Assembly: GCF_001277235.1 (NCBI RefSeq)
Contig: NZ_CP012266.1
Span: 2,542,001-2,606,000 of the forward strand
Origin: Cronobacter dublinensis subsp. dublinensis LMG 23823
Lineage (GTDB): Bacteria > Pseudomonadota > Gammaproteobacteria > Enterobacterales > Enterobacteriaceae
DNA length: 64,000 nucleotides
Reading direction: 5' to 3'
The translations under genes and the position numbers were made by a program. The notes under the pieces were generated by a model that was not told where the DNA came from, did no database searches, and saw nothing but the letters and a program-made list of their open reading frames with translations. Below are positions 18,203-26,376 of this stretch, one piece after another; within the stretch, counting starts at the first letter, position 1, and each line of letters opens with the position of its first letter.

Positions 18203-19765
18203 ATGGAAATTTCATATGGCCGGGCGTTGTATCGTAACTTTTTAGGACAATCTCCGGACTGGTACAAGCTTTGTTTACTTGGCTTTTTGATTCTGAATCC
18301 TCTCGTGTTCTGGGTAAGCCCCTTCGCGGCGGGCTGGCTGCTGGTGACTGAGTTTATCTTCACGTTGGCGATGGCGCTCAAATGTTACCCCCTGCTGCCG
18401 GGCGGCCTGCTGGCGGTGGAAGCGCTGTTTATCGGCATGACCAGCGCCGAACATGTACGCGAAGAAGTGGCGAATAACCTCGCCGTGGTGCTGCTGTTGA
18501 TCTTCATGGTCGCAGGCATTTACTTTATGAAGCAGTTGCTGCTGCTGATTTTCACCCGCCTGCTGCTGGGCATTCGCTCCAAAACGCTGCTCTCGCTGGC
18601 CTTCTGCTTTGCGGCGGCGTTTCTCTCGGCCTTCCTCGACGCGCTGACCGTGGTCGCGGTGGTGATAAGTGTGGCGGTCGGTTTTTACGGCATTTACCAT
18701 CGCGTCGCCTCGAACCATGAAGAGGGGCAAGAGCTGGTGGATGACGCGCAGCTCGACGACGAACGTCGCGCCACGCTTGAGCGTTTTCGCGCGTTTCTGC
18801 GCAGCCTGATGATGCATGCGGGCGTCGGCACCGCGCTTGGCGGCGTGATGACGATGGTTGGCGAACCGCAAAACCTGATTATCGCGCACGCAGCGGACTG
18901 GGGCTTCGGCGACTTCCTGCTGCGCGTGGCGCCGGTGAGCGTGCCGGTGTTTATCTGCGGCATCATCACCTGCATTCTGGTCGAAAAAACCAAATCCTTC
19001 GGGTATGGCGAACCGCTGCCGGAGCCGGTGCGTCAGATCCTGCGCGAGTATGACGATAAGAGCCGCCAGAAACGCACCCGTCAGGACACCGTTAAGCTGG
19101 TGATTCAGGCGCTGATCGGCGTCTGGCTGATTACCGCGCTGGCGCTGCACCTGGCGGAAGTGGGCCTGATTGGCCTTTCCGTGATTATTCTCGCGAGCGC
19201 GCTGTGCGGCGTGACCGACGAGCACGCTATCGGCAAAGCCTTTACCGAAGCGCTGCCCTTCACCGCCCTGCTGACGGTCTTTTTTGCGGTTGTGGCGGTG
19301 ATTATCGACCAGCATCTGTTCGCGCCGATTATCGCCTACGTGCTGGAAGCCTCGCCGCATAACCAGTTGTCGCTGTTCTATCTCTTCAACGGTCTGCTGT
19401 CGTCGATTTCCGATAACGTGTTTGTCGGCACGGTCTATATCAATGAAGCGAAAAGCGCGCTGCAACAGGGCGTTATCGACGCTAAGCAATTTGAGATGCT
19501 GGCGGTGGCCATTAATACCGGCACTAACCTGCCTTCGGTCGCCACGCCAAACGGCCAGGCGGCGTTTCTGTTCCTGCTGACCTCTGCGCTCGCGCCGCTT
19601 ATCCGTCTCTCTTATGGCCGCATGGTCTGGATGGCGCTGCCGTATACGATAGTGCTGACGCTGGTGGGTCTCGCCTGCGTACAGTACACGCTGGTGCCGT
19701 TTACCCAATGGCTGCTGGAAAGCGGCTGGGTCAGTGTGCCTGCCGTGACGGCGCTGCTGCATTAA
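18203..19765 (+). CDS. nhaB: Na+/H+ antiporter NhaB
   Basis: 520-aa inner-membrane Na+/H+ antiporter (NhaB family) with about 12 hydrophobic segments. Characteristic stretches are FLSAFLDALTVVAVVISVAVGFYG near residues 140-165, GVGTALGGVMTMVGEPQNLIIAHAADW near 215, and NGLLSSISDNVFVGTVYINEAK near 395. It is divergent from fadR and upstream of dsbB, as in E. coli. A terminator follows. Confidence 0.97.
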   Translation: MEISYGRALYRNFLGQSPDWYKLCLLGFLILNPLVFWVSPFAAGWLLVTEFIFTLAMALKCYPLLPGGLLAVEALFIGMTSAEHVREEVANNLAVVLLLIFMVAGIYFMKQLLLLIFTRLLLGIRSKTLLSLAFCFAAAFLSAFLDALTVVAVVISVAVGFYGIYHRVASNHEEGQELVDDAQLDDERRATLERFRAFLRSLMMHAGVGTALGGVMTMVGEPQNLIIAHAADWGFGDFLLRVAPVSVPVFICGIITCILVEKTKSFGYGEPLPEPVRQILREYDDKSRQKRTRQDTVKLVIQALIGVWLITALALHLAEVGLIGLSVIILASALCGVTDEHAIGKAFTEALPFTALLTVFFAVVAVIIDQHLFAPIIAYVLEASPHNQLSLFYLFNGLLSSISDNVFVGTVYINEAKSALQQGVIDAKQFEMLAVAINTGTNLPSVATPNGQAAFLFLLTSALAPLIRLSYGRMVWMALPYTIVLTLVGLACVQYTLVPFTQWLLESGWVSVPAVTALLH

Positions 19766-19772
19766 GGTTTAT

Positions 19773-19797
19773 CGGGCCCTTCACGGCCCGTTTTTTT
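19773..19797 (+). terminator. Terminator of nhaB
   Basis: CGGGCC / GGCCCG stem with a six-base loop, followed by seven T residues. Confidence 0.85.
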
Positions 19798-19901
19798 ATT
19801 CACCGGCGCCGGATTAATGCGTTATTTTTGATGTCGCTAGTGGCGTCCAAAAGGAATTCGTTTACACTGCCGGTTCAACGCAGATTGCAGAGATAATCAT
19901 T

Positions 19902-20435
19902 ATGTTGCGATATTTAAACCAGTGTTCACGTGGGCGCGGCGCATGGCTGTTGCTGGCGCTCACCGCTTTCGCGCTGGAAATGGTGGCGCTGTGGTTCCAG
20001 CATGTCATGATGCTGAAACCCTGCGTATTGTGTATTTATGAACGTTGCGCGCTGTTTGGCGTGATGGGCGCAGGGCTGGTGGGAGCCATTGCACCGAAAA
20101 CCCCGTTACGCTTTGTGGCGATGGGTATCTGGATCTATAGCGCCTGGAAGGGCCTGATGCTCTCCTGGGAGCACACGATGATTCAGCTGCACCCGTCGCC
20201 GTTCGTGACCTGCGATTTCGCGGCCCGTTTTCCGGGCTGGCTGCCGCTCGACAAGTGGCTGCCGCAGGTGTTTGTCGCCAGCGGCGACTGCTCCGAGCGT
20301 CAGTGGTCCTTCCTGACGCTGGAGATGCCGCAATGGCTGGTCGGCATTTTCGCCGCCTACCTGCTGGTTGCGCTGCTGGTGCTACTGGCCCAGGCGTTTA
20401 AACCGAAAAAACGCGATCTCTTCGGCCGCTACTGA
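19902..20435 (+). CDS. dsbB: Disulfide bond formation protein DsbB
   Basis: 177-aa four-helix inner-membrane protein that reoxidises DsbA and passes electrons to quinone. The first redox pair is in LKPCVLCIYERCALFG (Cys41/Cys44 region). The second periplasmic pair is the Cys in PFVTCDFAARFPG and the one in ASGDCSERQWSF. All four catalytic cysteines are present, together with the quinone-proximal Arg in YERC. A terminator follows. Confidence 0.97.
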   Translation: MLRYLNQCSRGRGAWLLLALTAFALEMVALWFQHVMMLKPCVLCIYERCALFGVMGAGLVGAIAPKTPLRFVAMGIWIYSAWKGLMLSWEHTMIQLHPSPFVTCDFAARFPGWLPLDKWLPQVFVASGDCSERQWSFLTLEMPQWLVGIFAAYLLVALLVLLAQAFKPKKRDLFGRY

Positions 20436-20458
20436 GTCTTTATATCAGCAGCACACCA

Positions 20459-20484
20459 CGCCCACCGCCCGGTGGGCGTTTTTG
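20459..20484 (+). terminator. Terminator of dsbB
   Basis: CGCCCACC-GCCC-GGTGGGCG stem-loop followed by a T-rich tract. Confidence 0.85.
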
Positions 20485-20535
20485 TTTCTGCTTACGGATT
20501 GCCGCTACCGCCTGGCTTGTTTCGCCGCGCCCTGC

Positions 20536-20545
20536 CTATACTTAA
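20536..20545 (+). promoter_or_regulatory. RpoS-like extended -10 element upstream of a 29-aa gene
   Basis: CTATACTTAA matches the RpoS-preferred -10 consensus (KCTAYACTTAA) and lies about 30 bp before the ATG at 20575. No clear -35 element is seen. Confidence 0.5.
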
Positions 20546-20574
20546 ACAGTGACTGATTAACGACAGGAGGACGT

Positions 20575-20664
20575 ATGCGTAATTACCCACTCAACGTCGA
20601 AAAAGACGATCCGAATGAAGCACCGGAATCGGGCGATAAAAGACCGAGTCCTAACCAGAAGTAA
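20575..20664 (+). CDS. Predicted 29-aa hydrophilic small protein
   Basis: Short reading frame MRNYPLNVEKDDPNEAPESG… ending DKRPSPNQK, charged and proline-rich with no membrane segment. Support for a real gene is indirect but consistent: an optimal ACAGGAGG site 5 bp before the ATG, a CTATACTTAA -10 about 30 bp upstream, and a stem-loop with T-run immediately after the stop. I do not recognise the product. It lies between dsbB and ycgN. Confidence 0.65.
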   Translation: MRNYPLNVEKDDPNEAPESGDKRPSPNQK

Positions 20665-20668
20665 TCAG

Positions 20669-20694
20669 AAGGTCGCTCAGGCGGCCTTTTTTTA
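20669..20694 (+). terminator. Terminator after the 29-aa gene
   Basis: AGGTCGC / GCGGCCT arms (one G-T pair) with a short loop at 20669-20687, followed by seven T residues, 4 bp after the stop codon. Confidence 0.75.
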
Positions 20695-20849
20695 TACTTC
20701 CATTACAAACTGATGTATTAATACACAGATTTAACTTTACGTATCTTTACTGTGAAAACAAAGGTTTAACCATTACTACAATAGAGACTGGCTATTGGTT
20801 CAATCACTATAAAAAGGTGAATTGTATCAAGACAGGAGATGTGTTATTT

Positions 20850-21116
20850 GTGTGGTCAGATGATTTTGCTAAGCCCTTTTTCCGCCCTATGAACCCACTG
20901 ATCCTTCGTACCGACGTGAGTATTAAAGCCATCCTTGCGCCTTCCGGCACATTGCGCGGCGTATCGCTTATTCGCCAGCCTGGCGATGAAGCCTGGATGA
21001 CGATTATCGCGCAGCCGTGCGACCATCTTCAGGAACAAATTGCGCGTTTTTTATCCCTCAATGACGATGAGCAAAATACGCTCCGCCAGTTTCTTGACCA
21101 ATTCCCCGATGCGTAA
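20850..21116 (+). CDS. Unrecognised small protein, about 88 aa
   Basis: I do not recognise this product. GTG at 20850 (MWSDDFAKPFFRPMNPLILRTD) is chosen because AGGAG lies 11 bp before it; an in-frame GTG at 20817 would add 11 residues but has a weaker site. The protein looks soluble, with a beta-rich centre (VSIKAILAPSGTLRGVSLIRQ, AWMTIIAQPC) and an acidic helical end (LNDDEQNTLRQFLDQFPDA). It is flanked by AT-rich DNA and lies where E. coli has umuDC/hlyE. Start and function are uncertain. Confidence 0.6.
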   Translation: MWSDDFAKPFFRPMNPLILRTDVSIKAILAPSGTLRGVSLIRQPGDEAWMTIIAQPCDHLQEQIARFLSLNDDEQNTLRQFLDQFPDA

Positions 21117-21282
21117 TTACTGTTTATTTACGCTCACTAAATCAAACTGCAATTATTCAGATATTCTTAAGAAATATCTGAGCAATGAATGAGCGAATAA
21201 TCTGATTTTTTCAAAAGCCAGATGCAGCGCAATAAACACGGGCTATACTCCCCCTGTGTCACAAACAAGCCCGGAGTATTGT

Positions 21283-21375
21283 ATGGAGATTTCAAGCAGA
21301 ACTGCGGTTTTACTTAACCTGTTCGCCTTTGCTGGTCTACTCCTTTCCTTATCCGTCAGGTTTGGCTGGCTCTGA
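21283..21375 (+). CDS. Predicted 30-aa single-pass membrane small protein
   Basis: Short frame MEISSRTAVLLNLFAFAGLL… ending LSLSVRFGWL. Almost the whole length after residue 6 is one hydrophobic helix, as in many enterobacterial small membrane proteins. GGAG lies 7 bp before the ATG, and a CTATACT -10-like element lies about 35 bp upstream. I do not recognise it. A terminator about 105 bp downstream could serve it or ycgN on the other strand. Confidence 0.6.
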   Translation: MEISSRTAVLLNLFAFAGLLLSLSVRFGWL

Positions 21376-21479
21376 CAGGCGCGCCGCGTCTCGCAACCTC
21401 TTTCAAACCCTTTTCAGCGCGGTGTACCCTCCGCCCTTGCGGCGAAAAAATACGCAGCGCGTTCGTTTCGGATAAAAAA

Positions 21480-21506
21480 AGCCGCTATTGAAGAGCGGCT
21501 TTTTTA
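21480..21506. terminator. Terminator between the small-ORF region and ycgN
   Basis: AGCCGCT / AGCGGCT stem at 21480-21500 with A-run on the left and T-run on the right, able to act in both directions. Confidence 0.8.
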
Positions 21507-21566
21507 TTGGCGATTTATTTAACGCGGCTTATATCTGTTAACGCCGACATAATGGCAGGCTTAAGA

Positions 21567-22013
21567 TTATTCTGCCCAATCCGGTTTATTTATAATGTGG
21601 TCTTGCCAGTCGCGAACGACGGATTCTTTCACGGCAATATGGCGCACCGAAATACGTTCGGCATGCATGGCAGCTTTGGAGCCGACGCGCAGTGGATGCC
21701 ACAGCGGCAGGTCTTTGCCTTCGGCCAGCAGACGATACGCACAGGTCGGCGGCAGCCATTCAAAGGTCGGCAGATTATCGCGCGTCAGCTTGATGCAGTC
21801 CGGCTCATACTCGAAGCGACGCTCATAGTTACGGCACTGGCAGGTTTTGATGTTCAGCTGACGGCAGGCGACGTTGGTGAAGTAGATTTCATCGGTGTCT
21901 TCGTCCATCAGCTTATGCAGGCAGCACTGACCGCACCCGTCGCAGAGGGATTCCCACTCGGCGTCACTCATCTCATCCAGGGTTTTACGCTGCCAGAAAG
22001 GCGTTTCGGTCAT
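21567..22013 (-). CDS. ycgN: YcgN, YkgJ/UPF0260-type cysteine cluster protein
   Basis: 148-aa cytoplasmic protein of the zinc/iron-chelating CxxCxxCC family. The cluster reads LCDGCGQCCLHKL near residue 24-32; further Cys are in NVACRQLNIKTCQCRNYE and PDCIKL. The family is predicted to bind a metal or Fe-S cluster; the role is not established. It belongs to the conserved ycgN-ycgM-ycgL block beside minCDE. Confidence 0.93.
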   Translation of the reverse strand: MTETPFWQRKTLDEMSDAEWESLCDGCGQCCLHKLMDEDTDEIYFTNVACRQLNIKTCQCRNYERRFEYEPDCIKLTRDNLPTFEWLPPTCAYRLLAEGKDLPLWHPLRVGSKAAMHAERISVRHIAVKESVVRDWQDHIINKPDWAE

Positions 22014-22101
22014 AACAGTGTCCGCACATCAAAAATTAAGCTGCACCTTATAAACACTCTGGCCCTCGGATGCAAGTCTTGCCGCCCCACGGGCGGCATC
22101 T

Positions 22102-22761
22102 TTACAGAACGCGGGTGTTAAGCGTGTGGTCGCCAACGCGGATTTCCAGCGCGTCGCCGCTGTTAAGCGGGCCGACGCCCTCCGGTGTGCCGGTCAGGAT
22201 GACATCGCCCGCGCGCAGCGTGAAAAAGCGGCTCATGTACGCGATAAGCGGCACTATTTTATGGATCATATCTGCGGTGTTGCCGCTCTGGCGCACTTCG
22301 CCGTTAATATGCAGGCTGAGCGGCGTATTTTGCGGGTCGCCGGAAAACTCTGCTGCCGGGATAAAACCGGAGATCGGACAGGCGTTATCGAACGCTTTCG
22401 CTTTTTCCCACGGCTGCCCGGCTTTTTTCAGGTTGCTCTGCACATCGCGAAGCGTGAGATCGAGCGCGACGCCGTAGCCTGCGATGGCCTGCGCGACGTG
22501 CTCTTCGCTCGCCTGGCGCAGCGTTGCGCCAATCAGCACCGCCAGTTCCACCTCATGATGCACCGAGCCGAGCCCTTGCGGCAGCGCCAGCGGCTGGCGC
22601 AGATCGCACAACGCCGTCTCCGGTTTGATAAACAGCACCGGCTCCTGCGGAGTCGCGCTGCCCATCTCCTGAATATGCTTCGCATAGTTGCTGCCCACGC
22701 AGACGACTTTACTGACCGGGTAATCGAGCAGTTCGCCTTGCCAGTGATGATGTTGGTACAT
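22102..22761 (-). CDS. ycgM: Fumarylacetoacetate hydrolase-family protein YcgM
   Basis: 219-aa FAH-fold metal-dependent hydrolase/isomerase. Metal ligands are the Glu in FIKPETALCD and the pair in SVHHEVELAVLIG; the Asp in GYGVALDLTLRD completes the set. GDVILTGTPEGVGPLNSGD is the C-terminal family signature. Relatives act as acylpyruvases or oxaloacetate decarboxylase/tautomerases; the substrate here is not proven. Confidence 0.93.
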   Translation of the reverse strand: MYQHHHWQGELLDYPVSKVVCVGSNYAKHIQEMGSATPQEPVLFIKPETALCDLRQPLALPQGLGSVHHEVELAVLIGATLRQASEEHVAQAIAGYGVALDLTLRDVQSNLKKAGQPWEKAKAFDNACPISGFIPAAEFSGDPQNTPLSLHINGEVRQSGNTADMIHKIVPLIAYMSRFFTLRAGDVILTGTPEGVGPLNSGDALEIRVGDHTLNTRVL

Positions 22762-22878
22762 AGCTTTCCTCGGCTTTTTATGATGGTAAGAGAGTACCTA
22801 ACTATTCGCCCCGGCCGCGCGAAAAGTCAAACCGTTGCCGCGCGCAAAAAAACGCGCCGCAGAAAACGGCGCGTCAGA

Positions 22879-23154
22879 CTATTTTTTTCCGAGCGATTCG
22901 AGGTGCTGTTTTAACAAATTTTCCGGCGGCGGCGGCATTTGTAAATAATAGCCCTGCTCTTTGAGCGCCTGTTTCACTTTTTCAAGACTGGCGTTGGCTA
23001 ATTGTTTACGACCGTCCAACGGTAGCATCATGGTCATAATTGGCTGACCAAATCCCGCCAGCAATTCTTCCGGCACACGCGAAAAATCGTCTTTTTTTTC
23101 AACATAAAGATAAGTTTGTTCGCGGCGCGCGCTTCGATAGATCACACAAAACAT
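22879..23154 (-). CDS. ycgL: YcgL domain protein
   Basis: 91-aa protein of the YcgL family (small alpha/beta fold). Typical stretches are FCVIYRSARREQTYLYVEKKDDFSRVPEELL and GYYLQMPPPPENLL near the end. Length agrees with the family. Some gamma-proteobacterial relatives have been linked to RNA turnover, but I cannot infer a function here. It is divergent from minC. Confidence 0.92.
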   Translation of the reverse strand: MFCVIYRSARREQTYLYVEKKDDFSRVPEELLAGFGQPIMTMMLPLDGRKQLANASLEKVKQALKEQGYYLQMPPPPENLLKQHLESLGKK

Positions 23155-23279
23155 GTTTTTACTCTAAATTAGCCAGATGGTTACTTGCCTGAATATAAGG
23201 CTGACTATAACATGCCTGATGTGCTTCGGAATATCATCCCACTGCGGTGGGGATTTAAACTGAATTGAGTAAGGCCAGG

Positions 23280-23975
23280 ATGTCAAACACGCCCATCGAG
23301 CTAAAAGGCAGTAGTTTCACCTTATCAGTGGTTCATTTGCATGATGCTCACCCCGAGGTTATTCGCAAAGCGCTTGAAGAAAAAATTGCTCAGGCGCCGG
23401 CCTTTCTCAAAAATGCGCCGGTGGTGGTGAATGTCGCGGGGCTCGACGGGACGATAAACTGGCAGCAGCTGCATCAGACATTTGTCGACAGCGGGCTGCA
23501 TCTGGTCGGTATCAGCGGCTGTCAGGATGACGCGCTGAAGGCGGAAATCTCTCGCGCAGGGCTCGCCCTGCTGACGGAGGGAAAGGCCAGCGCGCCACGC
23601 GCCGCACGGCCTGCTGAAGCACCCGTCGCGCCGCCAGCGCCTGCGCCCCGTACGCGTTTAATCGATCTGCCGGTGCGCTCTGGCCAGCGGATCTACGCGC
23701 CGGACGCCGATCTGGTCGTCACAAGCCACGTCAGCGCGGGCGCGGAGCTTATCGCCGACGGCAATATTCACGTCTACGGCACCATGCGCGGGCGTGCGCT
23801 CGCAGGCGCCAGCGGCGATAAAGCAGCACAAATCTTTTCAACAAACCTCGCGGCGGAACTCGTTTCCATCGCCGGGGTTTACTGGCTGAGCGATCAAATC
23901 CCGGCCGAGTTTTACAACAAAGCGGCACGCCTGCGTCTGGCCGACGGCGCGCTGACGGTTCAACCATTAAATTAA
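23280..23975 (+). CDS. minC: Septum site-determining protein MinC
   Basis: Inhibitor of FtsZ ring assembly, recruited to the membrane by MinD. The 231-aa product starts at MSNTPIELKGSSFTLSVVHL (ATG 23280), the same length as E. coli MinC; the upstream TTG-initiated frame is not needed. The N-terminal FtsZ-inhibiting domain (1-~105) is followed by a Pro/Ala-rich linker (APRAARPAEAPVAPPAPAP). The C-terminal beta-helix dimerisation and MinD-binding domain has PVRSGQRIYAPDADLVVTSH and MRGRALAGASGD. First gene of minCDE. Confidence 0.97.
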   Translation: MSNTPIELKGSSFTLSVVHLHDAHPEVIRKALEEKIAQAPAFLKNAPVVVNVAGLDGTINWQQLHQTFVDSGLHLVGISGCQDDALKAEISRAGLALLTEGKASAPRAARPAEAPVAPPAPAPRTRLIDLPVRSGQRIYAPDADLVVTSHVSAGAELIADGNIHVYGTMRGRALAGASGDKAAQIFSTNLAAELVSIAGVYWLSDQIPAEFYNKAARLRLADGALTVQPLN

Positions 23976-23999
23976 GCCCTTTTAACAAGGAATTCCTTT

Positions 24000-24812
24000 A
24001 TGGCACGCATTATTGTAGTTACATCAGGTAAAGGGGGCGTTGGCAAAACCACCTCCAGCGCGGCCATCGCTACGGGTCTGGCCCAGAAGGGAAAGAAGAC
24101 CGTAGTTATCGATTTCGATATCGGCCTGCGTAACCTTGATCTGATCATGGGTTGCGAACGCCGTGTCGTATACGATTTCGTCAACGTCATTCAGGGCGAT
24201 GCTACGCTGAATCAGGCGTTAATCCGCGATAAACGCACCGAGAGCCTTTACATCCTGCCTGCGTCGCAGACGCGCGACAAAGACGCCCTGACCCGCGAAG
24301 GCGTGGAAAAAGTGCTTGATGAGCTTAAGAAGATGGAGTTCGACTTTATCGTCTGCGACTCCCCTGCCGGCATCGAAACCGGCGCGCTGATGGCGCTCTA
24401 TTTTGCTGACGAAGCCATCATTACCACCAACCCGGAAGTCTCCTCCGTTCGCGACTCTGACCGTATCCTGGGCATCCTGGCCTCCAAATCGCGCCGCGCC
24501 GAAAACGGCGAGAGCCCGATTAAAGAGCACCTGCTGCTGACCCGCTACAACCCGGGCCGCGTCAGCAAGGGCGACATGCTCAGCATGGAAGATGTGCTGG
24601 AGATCCTGCGTATTCCTCTGGTCGGCGTTATCCCGGAAGATCAGTCCGTGCTGCGCGCCTCAAACCAGGGCGAGCCGGTCATCCTGGATGGCACATCCGA
24701 TGCAGGCAAAGCCTACGCCGATACCGTTGATCGCCTGATGGGAGAAGAACGTCCTTTCCGCTTCATTGAAGAAGAGAAGAAAGGTTTCCTCAAACGCCTG
24801 TTCGGAGGATAA
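24000..24812 (+). CDS. minD: Septum site-determining ATPase MinD
   Basis: 270-aa ParA/MinD-type ATPase that dimerises on the membrane with ATP, recruits MinC and oscillates with MinE. The deviant Walker A is SGKGGVGKTTSSAAIATGLA at residues ~9-27, the Walker B region is FDFIVCDSPAGIETGAL, and the C-terminal amphipathic membrane-targeting helix is EEKKGFLKRLFGG. Nearly identical to E. coli MinD. It lies 24 bp after minC. Confidence 0.98.
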   Translation: MARIIVVTSGKGGVGKTTSSAAIATGLAQKGKKTVVIDFDIGLRNLDLIMGCERRVVYDFVNVIQGDATLNQALIRDKRTESLYILPASQTRDKDALTREGVEKVLDELKKMEFDFIVCDSPAGIETGALMALYFADEAIITTNPEVSSVRDSDRILGILASKSRRAENGESPIKEHLLLTRYNPGRVSKGDMLSMEDVLEILRIPLVGVIPEDQSVLRASNQGEPVILDGTSDAGKAYADTVDRLMGEERPFRFIEEEKKGFLKRLFGG

Positions 24813-24815
24813 GTT

Positions 24816-25082
24816 ATGGCATTACTCGACTTTTTTCTCTCCAGAAAAAAGAACACCGCCAGTATCGCCAAAGAGCGCTTACAAATTATTGTTGCAGAGC
24901 GTCGTCGTAGCGACGCCGAACCGCATTATTTACCGCAGCTGAAGCGGGATATTCTGGAAGTGATTTGCAAATACGTTCAGATTGATCCGGAAATGGTTAC
25001 GGTTCAACTGGAACAAAAAGGCGACGATATTTCGATTCTGGAACTTAACGTCACGCTACCCGAAGCGGAAGAGACAAAATAA
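24816..25082 (+). CDS. minE: Cell division topological specificity factor MinE
   Basis: 88-aa protein that stimulates MinD ATPase and drives pole-to-pole oscillation. The N-terminal membrane-targeting sequence is MALLDFFLSRKKNTASIAKERLQIIV, including the anti-MinCD helix/strand (about 12-31). The C-terminal dimerisation domain holds PHYLPQLKRDILEVICKYVQID. It starts 3 bp after the minD stop; a terminator ends the operon. Confidence 0.98.
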   Translation: MALLDFFLSRKKNTASIAKERLQIIVAERRRSDAEPHYLPQLKRDILEVICKYVQIDPEMVTVQLEQKGDDISILELNVTLPEAEETK

Positions 25083-25091
25083 CGCGAAAAA

Positions 25092-25120
25092 ATACCCCGG
25101 CATGCCGGGGTATTTTTTTA
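25092..25120 (+). terminator. Terminator of minCDE
   Basis: ATACCCCGG / CCGGGGTAT stem at 25092-25113 followed by T residues, about 10 bp past the minE stop. Confidence 0.9.
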
Positions 25121-25158
25121 ACGAATCCACTGTATATATTCTCAGTGACCATTCACTT

Positions 25159-25178
25159 CCCTGTAAATAATTACAGGG
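25159..25178. terminator. Possible rnd terminator stem
   Basis: Perfect 8-bp arms CCCTGTAA / TTACAGGG with a four-base loop, 7 bp beyond the rnd stop codon on its downstream side. It lacks a T-run. Confidence 0.45.
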
Positions 25179-25184
25179 GCGTCA

Positions 25185-26306
25185 TTAATATTGCTGCAAC
25201 AGCGTTTTTAATGATTCGCCTAATAACTCGCCGCGCCAGCCGCTGATTAATTCCGGCAGCTGATTTTGCGGTTTCAGTTTCCAGTGCCAGTTCAGCAACT
25301 GGTTAATCTGACGTCGCGACGCCATCAGCTCGGCGCTGATCCCCTGCTTCTGGCTCGTCTCCTGCACCAGCGCTTTGATCGCTTTAAACACGTTGCGATA
25401 GCCCGGCATGTCGACAAGGTTCGCCAGCGGCGACGGCAGCGCGTCTTCCGACAGGGCCTGCGCTTCGGCGACCAGCGCGATCAGCGTCTTGCCGTGAAAG
25501 CGGATCTCGCTGCCAGAGAGCCCCAGCCCGTCGAGTTCGCCAAGCGAGCCCGGCATGTGGCGCGCCACCTTCCACAGATGCTCTTCACGCACCACGAAAT
25601 TCACCGCCATATCGCGCTCGCGCGCTTTACGCAGACGCCAGCCCGCCAGCAGCTTCAGGCACGCCAGCTGGCGCGGACGAAGCTGCCAGGCGTTAGTAAT
25701 TTCACGATACGCCTCATCAGGATCCAGCACCTCGCCACGACGCTGCGTCATCAGGCGGCACTCGTTGAGTGCGGCCGTCAGCCAGCCCGCGTCGCGCACC
25801 TGCTCCATCAGCTTGTGGGCGATAGGCAGCAGATACCAGACGTCCGCCGCCGCGTAGTCGCACTGGCGCTCCGTCAGCGGACGCGCCAGCCAGTCGGTGC
25901 GGGATTCACTTTTATCCAGCACCACGCCGGTGTGGTGCTCCACAAGCGTCGCAAAACCGCAGGAGAGCGGATGGCCGACAAACGAGGCCACGACCTGGGT
26001 GTCGATAAACGGATCTGGCATCATGCCGAAGGCGTTCTGGAACACTTCCAGATCTTCGCTGCCTGCATGAAGGAATTTGGTCACGTTCTGATCCTGCAAC
26101 AGCGACTGGAACGGGGCCCAGTCGGTGATGGTCAGCGGATCGATAAGGGCGACGTTTTCGCCGTCGTAAAGCTGGATGAGCCCCAGCTGTGGGTAATAAG
26201 TGCGGGTACGGACAAATTCGGTGTCCAACGCCAGAGCGCGCTGCGTGCGTGCGGTTTCGCACAGCGCCGCCAGCGCGTCATTGGTGGTAATCATCTGGTA
26301 ATTCAA
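25185..26306 (-). CDS. rnd: Ribonuclease D
   Basis: 3'-5' exoribonuclease of the DEDD family that trims tRNA and other small RNA 3' ends. The 373-aa product starts at TTG 26306 (NYQMITTNDALAALC), as known for E. coli rnd, after a GAGAG site. Exo motifs: DTEFVRT (ExoI), ITKFLHAGSEDLEVF-like FLHAGSEDLEVF (ExoII), and LTERQCDYAAADVWYLLPI (ExoIII). The C-terminal HRDC repeats include RQLACLKLLAGWRLRKARERD. The poor start codon implies weak translation. Confidence 0.96.
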   Translation of the reverse strand: MNYQMITTNDALAALCETARTQRALALDTEFVRTRTYYPQLGLIQLYDGENVALIDPLTITDWAPFQSLLQDQNVTKFLHAGSEDLEVFQNAFGMMPDPFIDTQVVASFVGHPLSCGFATLVEHHTGVVLDKSESRTDWLARPLTERQCDYAAADVWYLLPIAHKLMEQVRDAGWLTAALNECRLMTQRRGEVLDPDEAYREITNAWQLRPRQLACLKLLAGWRLRKARERDMAVNFVVREEHLWKVARHMPGSLGELDGLGLSGSEIRFHGKTLIALVAEAQALSEDALPSPLANLVDMPGYRNVFKAIKALVQETSQKQGISAELMASRRQINQLLNWHWKLKPQNQLPELISGWRGELLGESLKTLLQQY

Positions 26307-26331
26307 ATCGCTCTCTCTTTGTCTGCGCCCA

Positions 26332-26356
26332 TAAAAAACGCCGGTAGAACCGGCGT
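26332..26356 (-). terminator. Terminator of fadD
   Basis: ACGCCGGT-AGA-ACCGGCGT stem with a six-A run on its left, i.e. a T-run for minus-strand transcription, 21 bp past the fadD stop. Confidence 0.9.
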
Positions 26357-26376
26357 CAGGGCGACGTGATTGCAGC

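Noticed and set aside
18275..19762. 495-codon minus-strand frame opposite nhaB
   Set aside because: Same reason: Gln/Arg/His-rich shadow with no ribosome-binding site and no family features.
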